NCBI GenBank assembly: GCA_009697455.1
Contig: SHUI01000003.1
Location: forward strand, 1 to 50,126
Length of the DNA: 50,126 nt
Source: Bryobacterales bacterium
Lineage (GTDB): Bacteria > Acidobacteriota > Terriglobia > Bryobacterales > Bryobacteraceae
Reading direction: 5' to 3'
Within the stretch, counting starts at the first letter, position 1, and each line of letters opens with the position of its first letter. The translations under genes and the position numbers were made by a program. Under the pieces are notes generated by a model, which ran no database searches, was not told where the DNA came from, and worked only from the letters and a program-made list of their open reading frames with translations. Of the stretch, positions 27,382 to 36,938 are shown piece by piece.

Positions 27382-28027
27382 GGTGAGATTTCTTCGATTA
27401 TACGATAGCGGGTTCTTACCCCGGGCACACCTCTCTAGTAACTGCTGCCAGAGCCGCGCATGGAACGGCTCATGATGGTAAGGAGCAACGTAGTCGTAAC
27501 CCGGTACCTTGTCTGGGTTACTTGGCTAGCCCGACGGTCATTTCTTTGGGCGCGCGCCGGCGGCCGCGTTTATCCGAGATTCGTGCCATCTGGCGACCCA
27601 ACGGCCATCAGGGATTCGTTGAAGCGTCTCCGCTTGATCGCTTGCCGCCAAAGTATCCGGACCAGGAGAGCATCGACACTTTCGCAATCACGTCGCGCTT
27701 AAAGCACCCCCTTGGACCCTCGAATCGAGAAGAAGAATTCGAGAAGCCCTCGGCGAAGGAACCAGCACTGTGGCCGCCACCGGAGTGATCGCGGCGATCA
27801 AGGGGCTTGGGTTACAGCCCTACGAAGCTCCAGCCCCCCTTCCGCCTATTGAGATCCGCGAAATCGACCTGATTCGCTGGCTGGCCTTCACAGCGGAGGG
27901 GACGGCCAGTCGCGTTGAAACCTCGGAGTGCTCCTGTTGATCGGAAAGGGTTGGAAAAGACGGAAAGGGAGCGCGCTCCTTATTTCGCGTGCTACACTGA
28001 ACGAGTTGAGCGGTTTTCCCGCAATGC

Positions 28028-28104
<77 letters not shown>

Positions 28105-28554
28105 CTCCTTTTCACCGCTTCCCCAGCTTTTCCAGTTATTTGCGGCTGGAGGCTCACAACGCCCCGCGGCAGCAACCGGCACGAAATCCCCCTAAGAATC
28201 GGATCGTTCCCTCATCCGCACGGAATCGCGCTCGGATCCGCGGCGAAGAGTTGCCGAGGCGGGCCAGCCGTAGGCTGCGGCGTGGCCGTCGCGTGCGCGC
28301 TTAATCTATAGGCCATAGCAGGGTAGGTAAGTCGTCGCAATCTGGCCGAAAGGAGCACACGCTGCACACGAGTAACTTCCTGGTGCCGCGCGGTCGGGCG
28401 GTCTCCGTGCACTAGTCGCGCACGAGGCTGGCGGGGGAAAGCGGCGAGCGCATCCGCAGTGCTGCACCGGGTATAACGGGTACATACCTTTGATGCCGGG
28501 ACGCACGCTCTTGTTCTAGAATGAATAAGGAAGTCAGATTCTTCCGGTTCTATT

Positions 28555-30309
28555 GTGAAAATCAGCGAGGCGCTAAAGGTCCTCCAATCCGTACCGCGCG
28601 AGGGTGAGCCCTTTGAAGCGGCTCTGGTCTGCGGCTTCACGCCACTCCATTTGGAAACACTGCTCGGAGCGCGATTGCAGCAGCGGCTGAGCGGCAGGCG
28701 GATCGCCGTCGCCAAAGGACTCTTCGGAGACACGGCAGGAACGCTCGAATCGTTGCGCGGGGCGCGCCCACACGCCGTCGCTTTGGCACTGGAGTGGCAG
28801 GATCTCGATCCCCGCCTTGGATTCCGAGCAGCGGGAGCCTGGAACCCCGCGGCCGTGGCGGACATCGTGACGAGCGCGGCCCGGATGCTGGACCGGATGG
28901 GTGCCGCGGTCGAACAGATTGAGCCCGGCGTGCCCGTCGCCTGCTGCCTGCCCACGCTCCCGCTCCCGCCGCTGTTTCACACACCGGGCTGGCAGTCTTC
29001 CGAGGCATGCGTGCTGCTCGAAGGCAGCCTGAACGACTTCGCGCTACGGGTGGTCCGGCGACCTGGCGCGGCGCTCGCCGACACCGCCCGGTTGGCCCAA
29101 AACTCGCCCCCGGCGGCCCGTTTCGATTTGAAGTCGGATTTGGCGAGCGGCTTGCCATACACGCTTGCGCACGCCGACGCCGTAGCCGAGGCGCTGGCGC
29201 TCCTGTTGGTCCCACCGGCGCCGAAGAAGGGGCTCGTGACCGATCTCGACGATACCCTCTGGCACGGCCTGGTGGGTGAAATCGGACCCGAGAATGTGTC
29301 ATGGGATCTCGACAGCCATCACCCCGTACATGGGCTTTATCAGAAGCTCCTGGCTTCCTTCGCCGAGGAAGGAGTCCTGATAGGCGTCGCGAGCAAGAAC
29401 GACGCGCAGGTTGCCGCCCGAGCGCTCGCCCGCCCGGACATTCTTCTGCCGCCAGGCAAGATCTATCCGCTCGAAGTGCATTGGAACCCCAAGTCGGGAT
29501 CTGTCGGGCGCATCCTGAAGGCGTGGAATATCGGCGCCGACAGCGTAGTGTTCGTGGACGACAGCCCCATGGAACTCGCCGAAGTGGCTGCGGCACATCC
29601 GGGGATCGAGTGTGTGCTGTTTCCGAAGAGCGACCCCGCCGCGTGCCTCGCCTTGTTACGCCGTCTGCGGGATTGGTTTGGAAAGCCGCGGATCGCCGGG
29701 GAGGATGCGTTACGCCTGGAGAGCATTCGCCAGGGCGAGGCCTTCCGCGAAGTTGAGAGCGGCGGCGGCGCCGAGGCTTTTCTGAGTCAGGCGGATGCCA
29801 CCCTCACCATCGATTTCGCCGTTTCGTCTTCCGACGCGCGCACGCTCGAGTTGGTGAACAAGACCAACCAGTTCAACCTGAACGGCGTGCGTTTCACGGA
29901 AGGGGACTGGCTTCGCCTGCTCGCGAACCCGAACGCGATTCTCGCCGCGGTCAGTTACCAGGATAAATTCGGCCCTCTCGGCAAGATCGCTGTATTGGCC
30001 GGCCACGTGGACGGAGACGAGATGCGCGTGAATTCGTGGGTTATGAGCTGCCGGGCGTTTTCGCGGCGCATTGAACATCGTTGCCTACAAAGCCTGTTCG
30101 ATCGCTGCGCCGCGCGGGAGATCATTTTCGATTTCCGGCCGACGGCAAAAAACGGACCTCTTCAGGACTTCTTCGAGAGCCTCACGGGCGGCCGCCCGCA
30201 GGGTCCTTTCCGGCTGACACGAGAACAGTTCGAAGAGAAACGCCCGCTGCTGTATCATAGAATAGTAGAAACCGAATCAACGTCATGGATGCCATCACAA
30301 CCCGCCTGA
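28555..30309 (+). CDS. FkbH-like HAD-IIIC family protein
   Basis: GLVTDLDDTLWHGLVGEIGPENVSWD; LIGVASKNDAQVA; VVFVDDSPMELAEV; C-terminal RTLELVNKTNQFNLNG. Confidence 0.93.
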   Translation: MKISEALKVLQSVPREGEPFEAALVCGFTPLHLETLLGARLQQRLSGRRIAVAKGLFGDTAGTLESLRGARPHAVALALEWQDLDPRLGFRAAGAWNPAAVADIVTSAARMLDRMGAAVEQIEPGVPVACCLPTLPLPPLFHTPGWQSSEACVLLEGSLNDFALRVVRRPGAALADTARLAQNSPPAARFDLKSDLASGLPYTLAHADAVAEALALLLVPPAPKKGLVTDLDDTLWHGLVGEIGPENVSWDLDSHHPVHGLYQKLLASFAEEGVLIGVASKNDAQVAARALARPDILLPPGKIYPLEVHWNPKSGSVGRILKAWNIGADSVVFVDDSPMELAEVAAAHPGIECVLFPKSDPAACLALLRRLRDWFGKPRIAGEDALRLESIRQGEAFREVESGGGAEAFLSQADATLTIDFAVSSSDARTLELVNKTNQFNLNGVRFTEGDWLRLLANPNAILAAVSYQDKFGPLGKIAVLAGHVDGDEMRVNSWVMSCRAFSRRIEHRCLQSLFDRCAAREIIFDFRPTAKNGPLQDFFESLTGGRPQGPFRLTREQFEEKRPLLYHRIVETESTSWMPSQPA

Positions 30310-30536
30310 CGGCCTGCTTTCAGACCGTTTTTCCGGCGTTGCCGGAAGACCAGATTCCGAGCGCGTCGCAAGCCTCGGTGCCGGCTTGGGATTCAACCGC
30401 GGCCATTCTCCTCGTCAACGTGATCGAGGATGAGTTCGCGATCGAAATGGATTTCGACCGCTTGGCGGATCTCGATACCTTTGAGCGTGTCCGCGAATAC
30501 CTGGGCGAGCAGGTTGGCGGGGGCGTCGCGCATTGA
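30285..30536 (+). CDS. Acyl carrier protein
   Basis: VPAWDSTAAILLVNVIEDEFAIEMDFDRLADLDTFERVREYL (DS phosphopantetheine site); overlaps FkbH end. Confidence 0.88.
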   Translation: MDAITTRLTACFQTVFPALPEDQIPSASQASVPAWDSTAAILLVNVIEDEFAIEMDFDRLADLDTFERVREYLGEQVGGGVAH

Positions 30537-31258
30537 TCCTGAAGTTGGTGAGGATGGGACGCCGCAGTGACGCGCCGTTCTTCCGCTTCCTGCGAACTGT
30601 CGCCAAACGCGTCCGCGCTGGCAACTTGCCGGTCCCCCGCTTTCTGCACCCGCTGCTGCTGCCGTTTTTTTACTTGCCCATGGTGGTTCGACGGGTTTCG
30701 TCCTTCCTGTTCAGCTATTTTATCCGGGAACCGCTGTTTCGCAGCCGCTGCGCCTCGATGGGCCGGAATTTCCGGTTGTCGCGCATGCCTTGGGTGGTGG
30801 GCCATGCGGAAATTCACATTGGCAACGACGTGAGTTTCTTCGGTAAGGTCGATATCTCGAGCGGGGGAGTTTTCGACCGGCCCCGGCTGATCCTGGGCGA
30901 TCGCGTGGATATCGGTCACGGCGTCGGATTCACGGTGAACAAAGAGATCATCATCGAAGAAGACGTGAACGTAGCCAATCACGTGCAATTCCGCGATAGC
31001 GACGCGCATCCGCGGGACGCCGTGGCTCGCATTGCGGACGAGCGTCCCCCAGCCGAGGAGATCAAACCCGTGCGCGTCTGCCGTCGCGCCTGGATCGGAG
31101 GGCACGTTTACATCATGAAGGGAGTGACAATCGGGGAGGGCGCGATTATCGGTGTCAACAGCGTCGTGGTGACCGATATTCCCCCCTATTGCGTCGCGAT
31201 GGGCAATCCGGCGCGCGTGGTTGTGAAGGGTCAAAAACCGGCGGGTGAGGGCGCGTAG
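30533..31258 (+). CDS. Left-handed beta-helix (hexapeptide) acyltransferase
   Basis: IHIGNDVSFFGKVDISSGG...WIGGHVYIMKGVTIGEGAIIGVNSVVVTDIPPYCVAMGNPARVV. Confidence 0.93.
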   Translation: MILKLVRMGRRSDAPFFRFLRTVAKRVRAGNLPVPRFLHPLLLPFFYLPMVVRRVSSFLFSYFIREPLFRSRCASMGRNFRLSRMPWVVGHAEIHIGNDVSFFGKVDISSGGVFDRPRLILGDRVDIGHGVGFTVNKEIIIEEDVNVANHVQFRDSDAHPRDAVARIADERPPAEEIKPVRVCRRAWIGGHVYIMKGVTIGEGAIIGVNSVVVTDIPPYCVAMGNPARVVVKGQKPAGEGA

Positions 31259-31268
31259 CCCGCTTCGG

Positions 31269-31410
31269 TCAGCTTTCCTTCCACATCATTTCGGCGTCGC
31301 AGCGGCGCACGTAGTTTGCGTCCAGCGCGGCGGGGTCCACCGCCTCGCCGGCCTGGTATTTGCGCCCGGCGATTCGCGCGACGGCGCCGGCAAGAGCGGG
31401 AGGCGCCTGC
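31269..31410 (-). repeat. Duplicated 3' end of tsaB (direct repeat of 34456-34597)
   Basis: Near-identical 142 bp; encodes APPALAGAVARIAGRKYQAGEAVDPAALDANYVRRCDAEMMWKES. Confidence 0.93.
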
Positions 31411-32173
31411 CGTCTGGACGTATTCATAGATGCACCGGATCGACGCGCTATCCTGCACGCGCATCGGGATGGCCACCGTTTCCGCGACCGCGAGCGCGCC
31501 GGGGATCTGGAATGTGTACGCGCCGCCGTTGCACGTCCGGTCACCCGGCATGAACGGTTCGCTATGGTGGCTGAGCGGAAACGTCGTGAACGGCCCGTAC
31601 CCGAAGTTGTTCGCCACGCCCGCGACCGCCGCGACCACGCAGACGGAGGGGATCTTGATCTCGATCCTGGCCGGAAGCCCCGGCGTCCGGAAGAATCCCT
31701 TCTTGACGCTGAACGTGAACATCTTCGAGTCGAGCTTGAAGAACCGGATGCCCGCCGCATGCGGGCATCGCAGCGTTTTGAACGAGGCCCAGTCTGCCGG
31801 TTCGCCCGCCCAGTGACGCTGAAACTGGAAGTTACCGGTGGGCACCACGTCGCCCTCGCTGCCGGGGCCGACGATCTGCGCGCACTCATACGAGCGCCGT
31901 CCACCCTGGCCGTCGGTCTGTGGGCCAGCATCAATGTTTCCATCGACAAGGACACCGATCCGGTACCCGTCCGTCTCCTGGGATTCGCTCACGTTCGAGT
32001 GCGGCGTTGTAGAAGCCCAGGACCGCGAAGTCTTCGGCGGCTTGGAAGGTGCCGGAGATGGACACACGCGGCGCGGAGGCGTCGTGGAGCGTGGTCGTCG
32101 CGCCACGACCGGTGAAGCCCTGCAACTGGAAGTTGCGGCGGAGATCGAAGATTTGGAGCGCCTCAGTTGCCAT
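31411..32173 (-). pseudogene. Copy A of an uncharacterised gene: frameshifted, C-terminus replaced by tsaB tail
   Basis: N-terminus MATEALQIFDLRRNFQLQGFTGRG... in one frame; ...GNFQFQRHWAGEPADWASFKTLRCPHAAGIRFFKLDSKMFTFSVKKGFFRTPGLPARIEIKIPSV in another; middle matches copy B. Confidence 0.8.
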
Positions 32174-32256
32174 TCCTGGGCCTCATTTGGGGCGATACCG
32201 GCGAGAGTGGGCTGAATGTGAACATGGAGCGATCAAACGCGGGTTCCCAACGCTAT

Positions 32257-32277
32257 GGCATATGCCGTAACATATGC
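32257..32277 (+). promoter_or_regulatory. Inverted repeat upstream of vapB, candidate autoregulatory operator
   Basis: gcatatg-ccgtaa-catatgc perfect 7-bp inverted repeat just upstream of the RBS aggaggcgg. Confidence 0.5.
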
Positions 32278-32290
32278 TTAGGAGGCGGTA

Positions 32291-32524
32291 ATGTTTCCCG
32301 AACGGCGAGTCAGGCTATTCAAGAACGGGCGGAACCAGGCAGTGCGTATTCCTCGAGGCTTTGAACTGCCCGGCAAGAACGCCGTAATGCGCAAGGAGGG
32401 CGAAAAGCTCATCGTGGAACCCGTCACCCCGAAATCCCTGCTGGGAGTCCTTGCGACGCTCACGCCCCTCGACGAGGAGTTCCCCGAGATCTCTGATCTG
32501 AGTCCGCGCTCCGTCGAACTCTGA
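32291..32524 (+). CDS. vapB: VapB-type (AbrB/MazE-like) antitoxin
   Basis: RVRLFKNGRNQAVRIPRGFELPGKNAVMRKEGEKLIVEP; overlaps PIN toxin. Confidence 0.92.
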   Translation: MFPERRVRLFKNGRNQAVRIPRGFELPGKNAVMRKEGEKLIVEPVTPKSLLGVLATLTPLDEEFPEISDLSPRSVEL

Positions 32525-32922
32525 TGCGCTACCTGCTCGATACAAACATCGTCTCCGAGTTGATCCGTAAACCGCAGGGCAGCGTGACGGAGCGGGTCCG
32601 AGAGGTAGGTGAATCGCAAGTGGCGACCAGCATCATTGTCGCTGCCGAGTTGCGCTACGGCGCCGCCAAGAAGGGATCGGCCCGTCTCACGGCTCAAATC
32701 GAGGCCGTGCTCGGAGCCTTGGAGGTTCTGCCCTTCGAAGAGCCGGCCGACCGCGTGTACGGCGTTCTCCGCGCCGGTCTCGAACAGAAAGGCCAACCGA
32801 TTGGCGGCAACGATCTGCTAATCGCCGCTCAGGCCCTCTCACTTGGATTCACGCTCGTCACCGCCAACGAACGGGAGTTTGCCAAAATCGAGGACCTTCC
32901 CCGCGAGAACTGGCTCGCTTAA
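32524..32922 (+). CDS. vapC: VapC-type PIN-domain toxin
   Basis: MRYLLDTNIVSELIRKP...SIIVAAELRYGAAK...GGNDLLIAAQALSLGFTLVTANEREFAKI. Confidence 0.95.
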   Translation: MRYLLDTNIVSELIRKPQGSVTERVREVGESQVATSIIVAAELRYGAAKKGSARLTAQIEAVLGALEVLPFEEPADRVYGVLRAGLEQKGQPIGGNDLLIAAQALSLGFTLVTANEREFAKIEDLPRENWLA

Positions 32923-32924
32923 GC

Positions 32925-33620
32925 TCACGTCTGGATCACCACGGTGAGGTTGCTGCCCGGGTCCGGGCTGGCGACCGCCAGGATATCGAACGCGAGGGTG
33001 TCGCCCTCGTAAAGGATCTGCGTCGGCCAGATCGTCGGCCGCACCGTCGCGCCAGTGCTGTGGTCTTTGGTGAACACCGCTCGGAACGTCTGCGCGACCG
33101 GATCGGCGGCTAGCACCTCGACGTACTCCTCGTTGGCGGGGCCGAGGTTCACGTGGACGAACTCGCGCACGCTCTGGCCGTCCGTGGTCGGCGTCTGGAC
33201 GTACGCATAGATGCACCAGATCGAGGCGCTATCCTGCACGCGCATCGGGATCGTCGCTGTATCCGCGACGGCGAGCGCTCCTGGGACCTGGAACGTGTAC
33301 GCGCCGCCGTTGCACCTCCGGTCCGGTTCGCTATAGTGGCTGAGCGGAAACGTCGTGAACGGCCCGTACCCGAAGTTGTTCGCCACGCCCGCGACCGCCG
33401 CGACCACGCAGACGGAGGGGATCTTGATCTCGATCCTGGCCGGAAGCCCAGGCGTCCGGAAGAAGCCCTTCTTGACGCTGAACGTGAAGTTCTTCGAGTC
33501 CAGCTTGAAGACCCGGATGCCCGCCGCATGCGGGCACCGCAGCGTCTCGAAGAAGGCCCAGTCTGCCGGTTCGCCCGCCCAGTGGCGCTGGAACTGGAAG
33601 TTGCCGGTGGGCGGCGTCGA
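32925..33620 (-). pseudogene. Copy B of the uncharacterised gene: intact middle and C-terminus, N-terminus missing
   Basis: GNFQFQRHWAGEPADWAFFETLRCPHAAGIRVFKLDSKNFTFSVKKGFFRTPGLPARIEIKIPSV...LAFDILAVASPDPGSNLTVVIQT. Confidence 0.7.
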
Positions 33621-33852
33621 GAGTCCAGTCAAGGATGTCACCCTTCCACAAATCGAGCATGATGCCTTGCCCGACGTGGAGCAGAGAGAAGGCATGGTGC
33701 GCAAGGGCAAGGCAGCATGGTCCAACGGAAAGCCCACGGGGGTGCATCTACGTTCGCGGCATTGGCAGGGATGGGCAGCGGCAGCGGCGACACTCCTGTG
33801 TCCTGTCCACACTCCTGTTGGCTGCGGTATACACTGGGCATATACTTCTCAT

Positions 33853-34158
33853 GTGGCGTCTTTTCCTGACGACTTGGCCGATTGCACCGGGTTTCAGTGG
33901 GACGCAGGCAATGTGGAAAAGAATTTGGAGTTGCATCGGGTGTCGAAGGCGGAGTGCGAACAGGTCTTCTTTAACCGGCCCATTCGTGTAGCGGCCGATG
34001 AGAAGCATTCACGGATTGAGTCGCGGCGGGCTGCACTGGGGCAGACCGGCGCGGGACGGTTGGTCAGCGTCGTTTGGACGGTACGGGGGACAGTGGTGAG
34101 AGTGATCTCGGCGCGGGACATGAGCCGCGCCGAACGGAGGCTTTATGACCAAACGTAA
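33853..34158 (+). CDS. BrnT-like toxin (start uncertain)
   Basis: FQWDAGNVEKNLELHRVSKAECEQVFFNRPIRVAADEKHSRIESRRAALGQTGAGRLVSVVWTVRGTVVRVISARDMSRAERRLYDQ. Confidence 0.8.
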   Translation: MASFPDDLADCTGFQWDAGNVEKNLELHRVSKAECEQVFFNRPIRVAADEKHSRIESRRAALGQTGAGRLVSVVWTVRGTVVRVISARDMSRAERRLYDQT

Positions 34159-34447
34159 GACACCCGCGCCGAAGCCGACTCCGCGCTTCGCATCGGAGGA
34201 TGCGGAACGGCGGTTCTGGGCTGAGCACGACACGACTGAGTACTTCGACTGGAGCCAGGCCGTCGAAGCTTCCTTTCCCAACCTTAAGCCGTCGACAACC
34301 GCCATCTCGCTGCGGCTTCCGGTGACGATGCTCCATGAGTTGAAGGCTCTCGCGAACGCCAAGGATGTACCATATCAATCTTTGCTCAAGGTATTTCTGG
34401 CGGACCGCCTGGCTCGTGAGCGGAGTCGCCGGGCGCCGACTCGATAG
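34145..34447 (+). CDS. CopG/BrnA-like antitoxin
   Basis: ATEYFDWS-like segment TTEYFDWSQAVEASFPNLKPSTTAISLRLPVTMLHELKALANAKDVPYQSLLKVFLADRL; overlaps brnT-like gene. Confidence 0.8.
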   Translation: MTKRKTPAPKPTPRFASEDAERRFWAEHDTTEYFDWSQAVEASFPNLKPSTTAISLRLPVTMLHELKALANAKDVPYQSLLKVFLADRLARERSRRAPTR

Positions 34448-34455
34448 TCTCCGAA

Positions 34456-35118
34456 TCAGCTTTCCTTCCACATCATTTCGGCGTCGCAGCGGCGCACGTA
34501 GTTTGCGTCCAGCGCGGCGGGGTCCACCGCCTCGCCAGCTCGGTATTTGCGCGCGGCGATTCGCGCGACGGCCCCGGCAAGGGCAGGAGGCGCCTGCGTC
34601 AGGTGACTGAATCGCGAACCCTCGAGCGCGGCGCGGAACGGGGTGAAGTCCGTCGAGACGATCTCGACGCCGTCCGGCAGCGTCTCTAGCCAATCAGGAA
34701 AACGGGTCACTACTTCGATGCCGGCGAAGGAGCAGTACGCTTCACCTCGCCGCGCGTCAAGTGCCGCGGCCCGCAATTTCGCCGTACCGAACGCCGCCAT
34801 CACTTCGAGATTTGAGACGCCCACCACCGGCTTTCCGGCGGCCTCGGCAAGCCCCTTCACGCACGCGAGGCCGACACGCACTCCGGTGAACGACCCCGGT
34901 CCATTTGCAACCGCGAAGCTCGAAACGTCCTCCACGCGGAGATTGTGGCGAAATAACAGCCTTTCGATTTCCCCGTAAAGCACGTCGCTGAATCCGGTTC
35001 GCGAGTGCAAGGGCGCTTCTTCAAGGAGTTCCACGTCCCCAGTCACGGATACGAGGCGCGCCAACGCCAGACTGCCCCGTTCACTCGTTGTATCCAAAGC
35101 GAAGACGAGTTCCGTCAC
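34456..35118 (-). CDS. tsaB: tRNA threonylcarbamoyladenosine biosynthesis protein TsaB
   Basis: VFALDTTSERGSLAL; FAVANGPGSFTGVRVGLACVKGLAEA; ALDARRGEAYCS. Confidence 0.93.
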   Translation of the reverse strand: MTELVFALDTTSERGSLALARLVSVTGDVELLEEAPLHSRTGFSDVLYGEIERLLFRHNLRVEDVSSFAVANGPGSFTGVRVGLACVKGLAEAAGKPVVGVSNLEVMAAFGTAKLRAAALDARRGEAYCSFAGIEVVTRFPDWLETLPDGVEIVSTDFTPFRAALEGSRFSHLTQAPPALAGAVARIAARKYRAGEAVDPAALDANYVRRCDAEMMWKES

Positions 35119-36938
35119 TTGGAGATCTGGTAGGTCTTGTCCACCGTGTAGACCTTGCCGTTTCCGTTAATCGCCGCCAGACGAACGTGCAGAACGGCCG
35201 GGTACCGTTTCGCAATGTTGTCCGGAATGTCGAACAGGCCCTTCTGTGAAGTGCCGAGCACGCGGAAACCCTGGCCATCGGCAGCCACTTCGCCGGTCCA
35301 TAGCCACATCATGGATCGCGTGGCGCGGGTCTCGCGCTTGACCTTTGCCGCATACGGCATTTTGGTGGACAGGGACCAATCGGTCTTTGACGGCTCCCCG
35401 ATCTCGTACGGGACTTTCTGAGGAGTCTGCTCTACCTCCTGCATCATGATGCGGCGCGCCTCGAACTTGTAGGACTTGAGCATCGATTCCTTCTTCCCTT
35501 CGCGCGAGAGGTGAAGCACCCAATCGTGCGCGGAGTCCGGCGGTTCACCCGTGAATTTCTCGCCCTTGTAGTCCTTCTTCTGGGTGATCGTTTCGCCCGT
35601 CAACGGATTAATCCACATCACGTCGTAGCCGTGCTTTTCCACCAGGACCTCGACCGGCCCGGGCTTTTCCACGTACACAATGTACTCGATCCCTTCAAGC
35701 GCCAGGGCGCGGCCGCCGTCAACGTCGAAATACGGTTCCAGATCCCAGTGACGCGTCCCGGAAAAGAACGACACAAACGCCGCGAATTGCTTCGGATCGG
35801 GCGTATCGACGCCGTTCGTCGAGATGTATTGCCCATTCATCGCGGCGTTCCACATGCCCCTGCGAAATGCGTCCGGTCCTTTCGCGTCCACGAATCCCGT
35901 GTTTACGAATGGCGCCGCGTAAAGCTGATGCTCCACCGCGCCCACGGCGTTCTCAGCGGCACTCTGGATAACGTGATCCATCCAGCCGTCGTCGAGGAGC
36001 GACGCCGAAGTTGCTGAAGTGCCGGTCGACCGCGGATGTTGATAGGGGTCCAACTTCTTCAGCAGACCGCCGAGCTCTTTCAGCAATTCACGGCCGCTCG
36101 CGTAACGTTCGAACTCGTCGACGCCCTGCCAGGTAACGTTCATAGCCGAATAGCGCGCGACAAGATACTTGATGAGCCGCTCGCGTTCCTGCCAGCCGGG
36201 GAAGCGGGTGGTGAGATGATCGGGGCCCGAAGCGAGGATCAGATCCGCGACAATACCCTTGCCGTTAAGGTAGAGAATGCGCTCGTCGAGCCTTCCAAAA
36301 TAGGCGGGATCGGGCTTGTCCGCGGAAGGGAAAATTTTTGCGGAATCTTCCGGGCCTCCGAGGACGGAGAAGCGCAGGTGATTGAATTTCGCGGCGGCCG
36401 CCCGGTCGATCAGTTGCCTGGCTTCGTCCGGACCGGCGAAAGCGAAACGCATTTCCGTTGCCCCGATCCAGAGATGAGGCGTGACGTTATCGGCATAAGA
36501 GAAGTGATGGACGTTCGCCGCGCGCACGAAACCCGGCGTATCGGAAGCGGTGGCGGTGATCTTGCCCATTTTCCCGTTGTAGCCGGCGACATTGCTGGTG
36601 ACTCGATAATCCCAGTCGCCCGCTTCGTTCGGAGCGAACCGGATGATCATCCGCTTTCCGCCATCCCAAAATGCCGGCATGCGAAACGTCCGATGACGCG
36701 GCGAACGGAACACGGCGTGCAGTTCCATTTGCGTATAAGGGTTTTGCGGAAGGTCCGCTGTATCGAAGACGAGATCGCACGGCACGTAGACGGGCGCGGA
36801 CGGGCACGGCTCCTGCGCGAAAACCGGGACGCACGCAACGACGGCGGCGAGGAACGACTTGGGCATTACAGACCGCCGCTTAGAAGCCAAGGGCACCCTC
36901 ATCCGCCGAAGGGCCGTAGAGGGAGGGTACCGGCACAT
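35115..36938 (-). CDS. DUF5060/DUF4038-like putative glycoside hydrolase
   Basis: PYTQMELHAVFRSPRHRTFRMPAFWDGGKRMIIRFAPNEAGDWDYRVTS followed by TIM-barrel-like region; signal peptide. Confidence 0.78.
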   Translation of the reverse strand: MCRYPPSTALRRMRVPLASKRRSVMPKSFLAAVVACVPVFAQEPCPSAPVYVPCDLVFDTADLPQNPYTQMELHAVFRSPRHRTFRMPAFWDGGKRMIIRFAPNEAGDWDYRVTSNVAGYNGKMGKITATASDTPGFVRAANVHHFSYADNVTPHLWIGATEMRFAFAGPDEARQLIDRAAAAKFNHLRFSVLGGPEDSAKIFPSADKPDPAYFGRLDERILYLNGKGIVADLILASGPDHLTTRFPGWQERERLIKYLVARYSAMNVTWQGVDEFERYASGRELLKELGGLLKKLDPYQHPRSTGTSATSASLLDDGWMDHVIQSAAENAVGAVEHQLYAAPFVNTGFVDAKGPDAFRRGMWNAAMNGQYISTNGVDTPDPKQFAAFVSFFSGTRHWDLEPYFDVDGGRALALEGIEYIVYVEKPGPVEVLVEKHGYDVMWINPLTGETITQKKDYKGEKFTGEPPDSAHDWVLHLSREGKKESMLKSYKFEARRIMMQEVEQTPQKVPYEIGEPSKTDWSLSTKMPYAAKVKRETRATRSMMWLWTGEVAADGQGFRVLGTSQKGLFDIPDNIAKRYPAVLHVRLAAINGNGKVYTVDKTYQISK

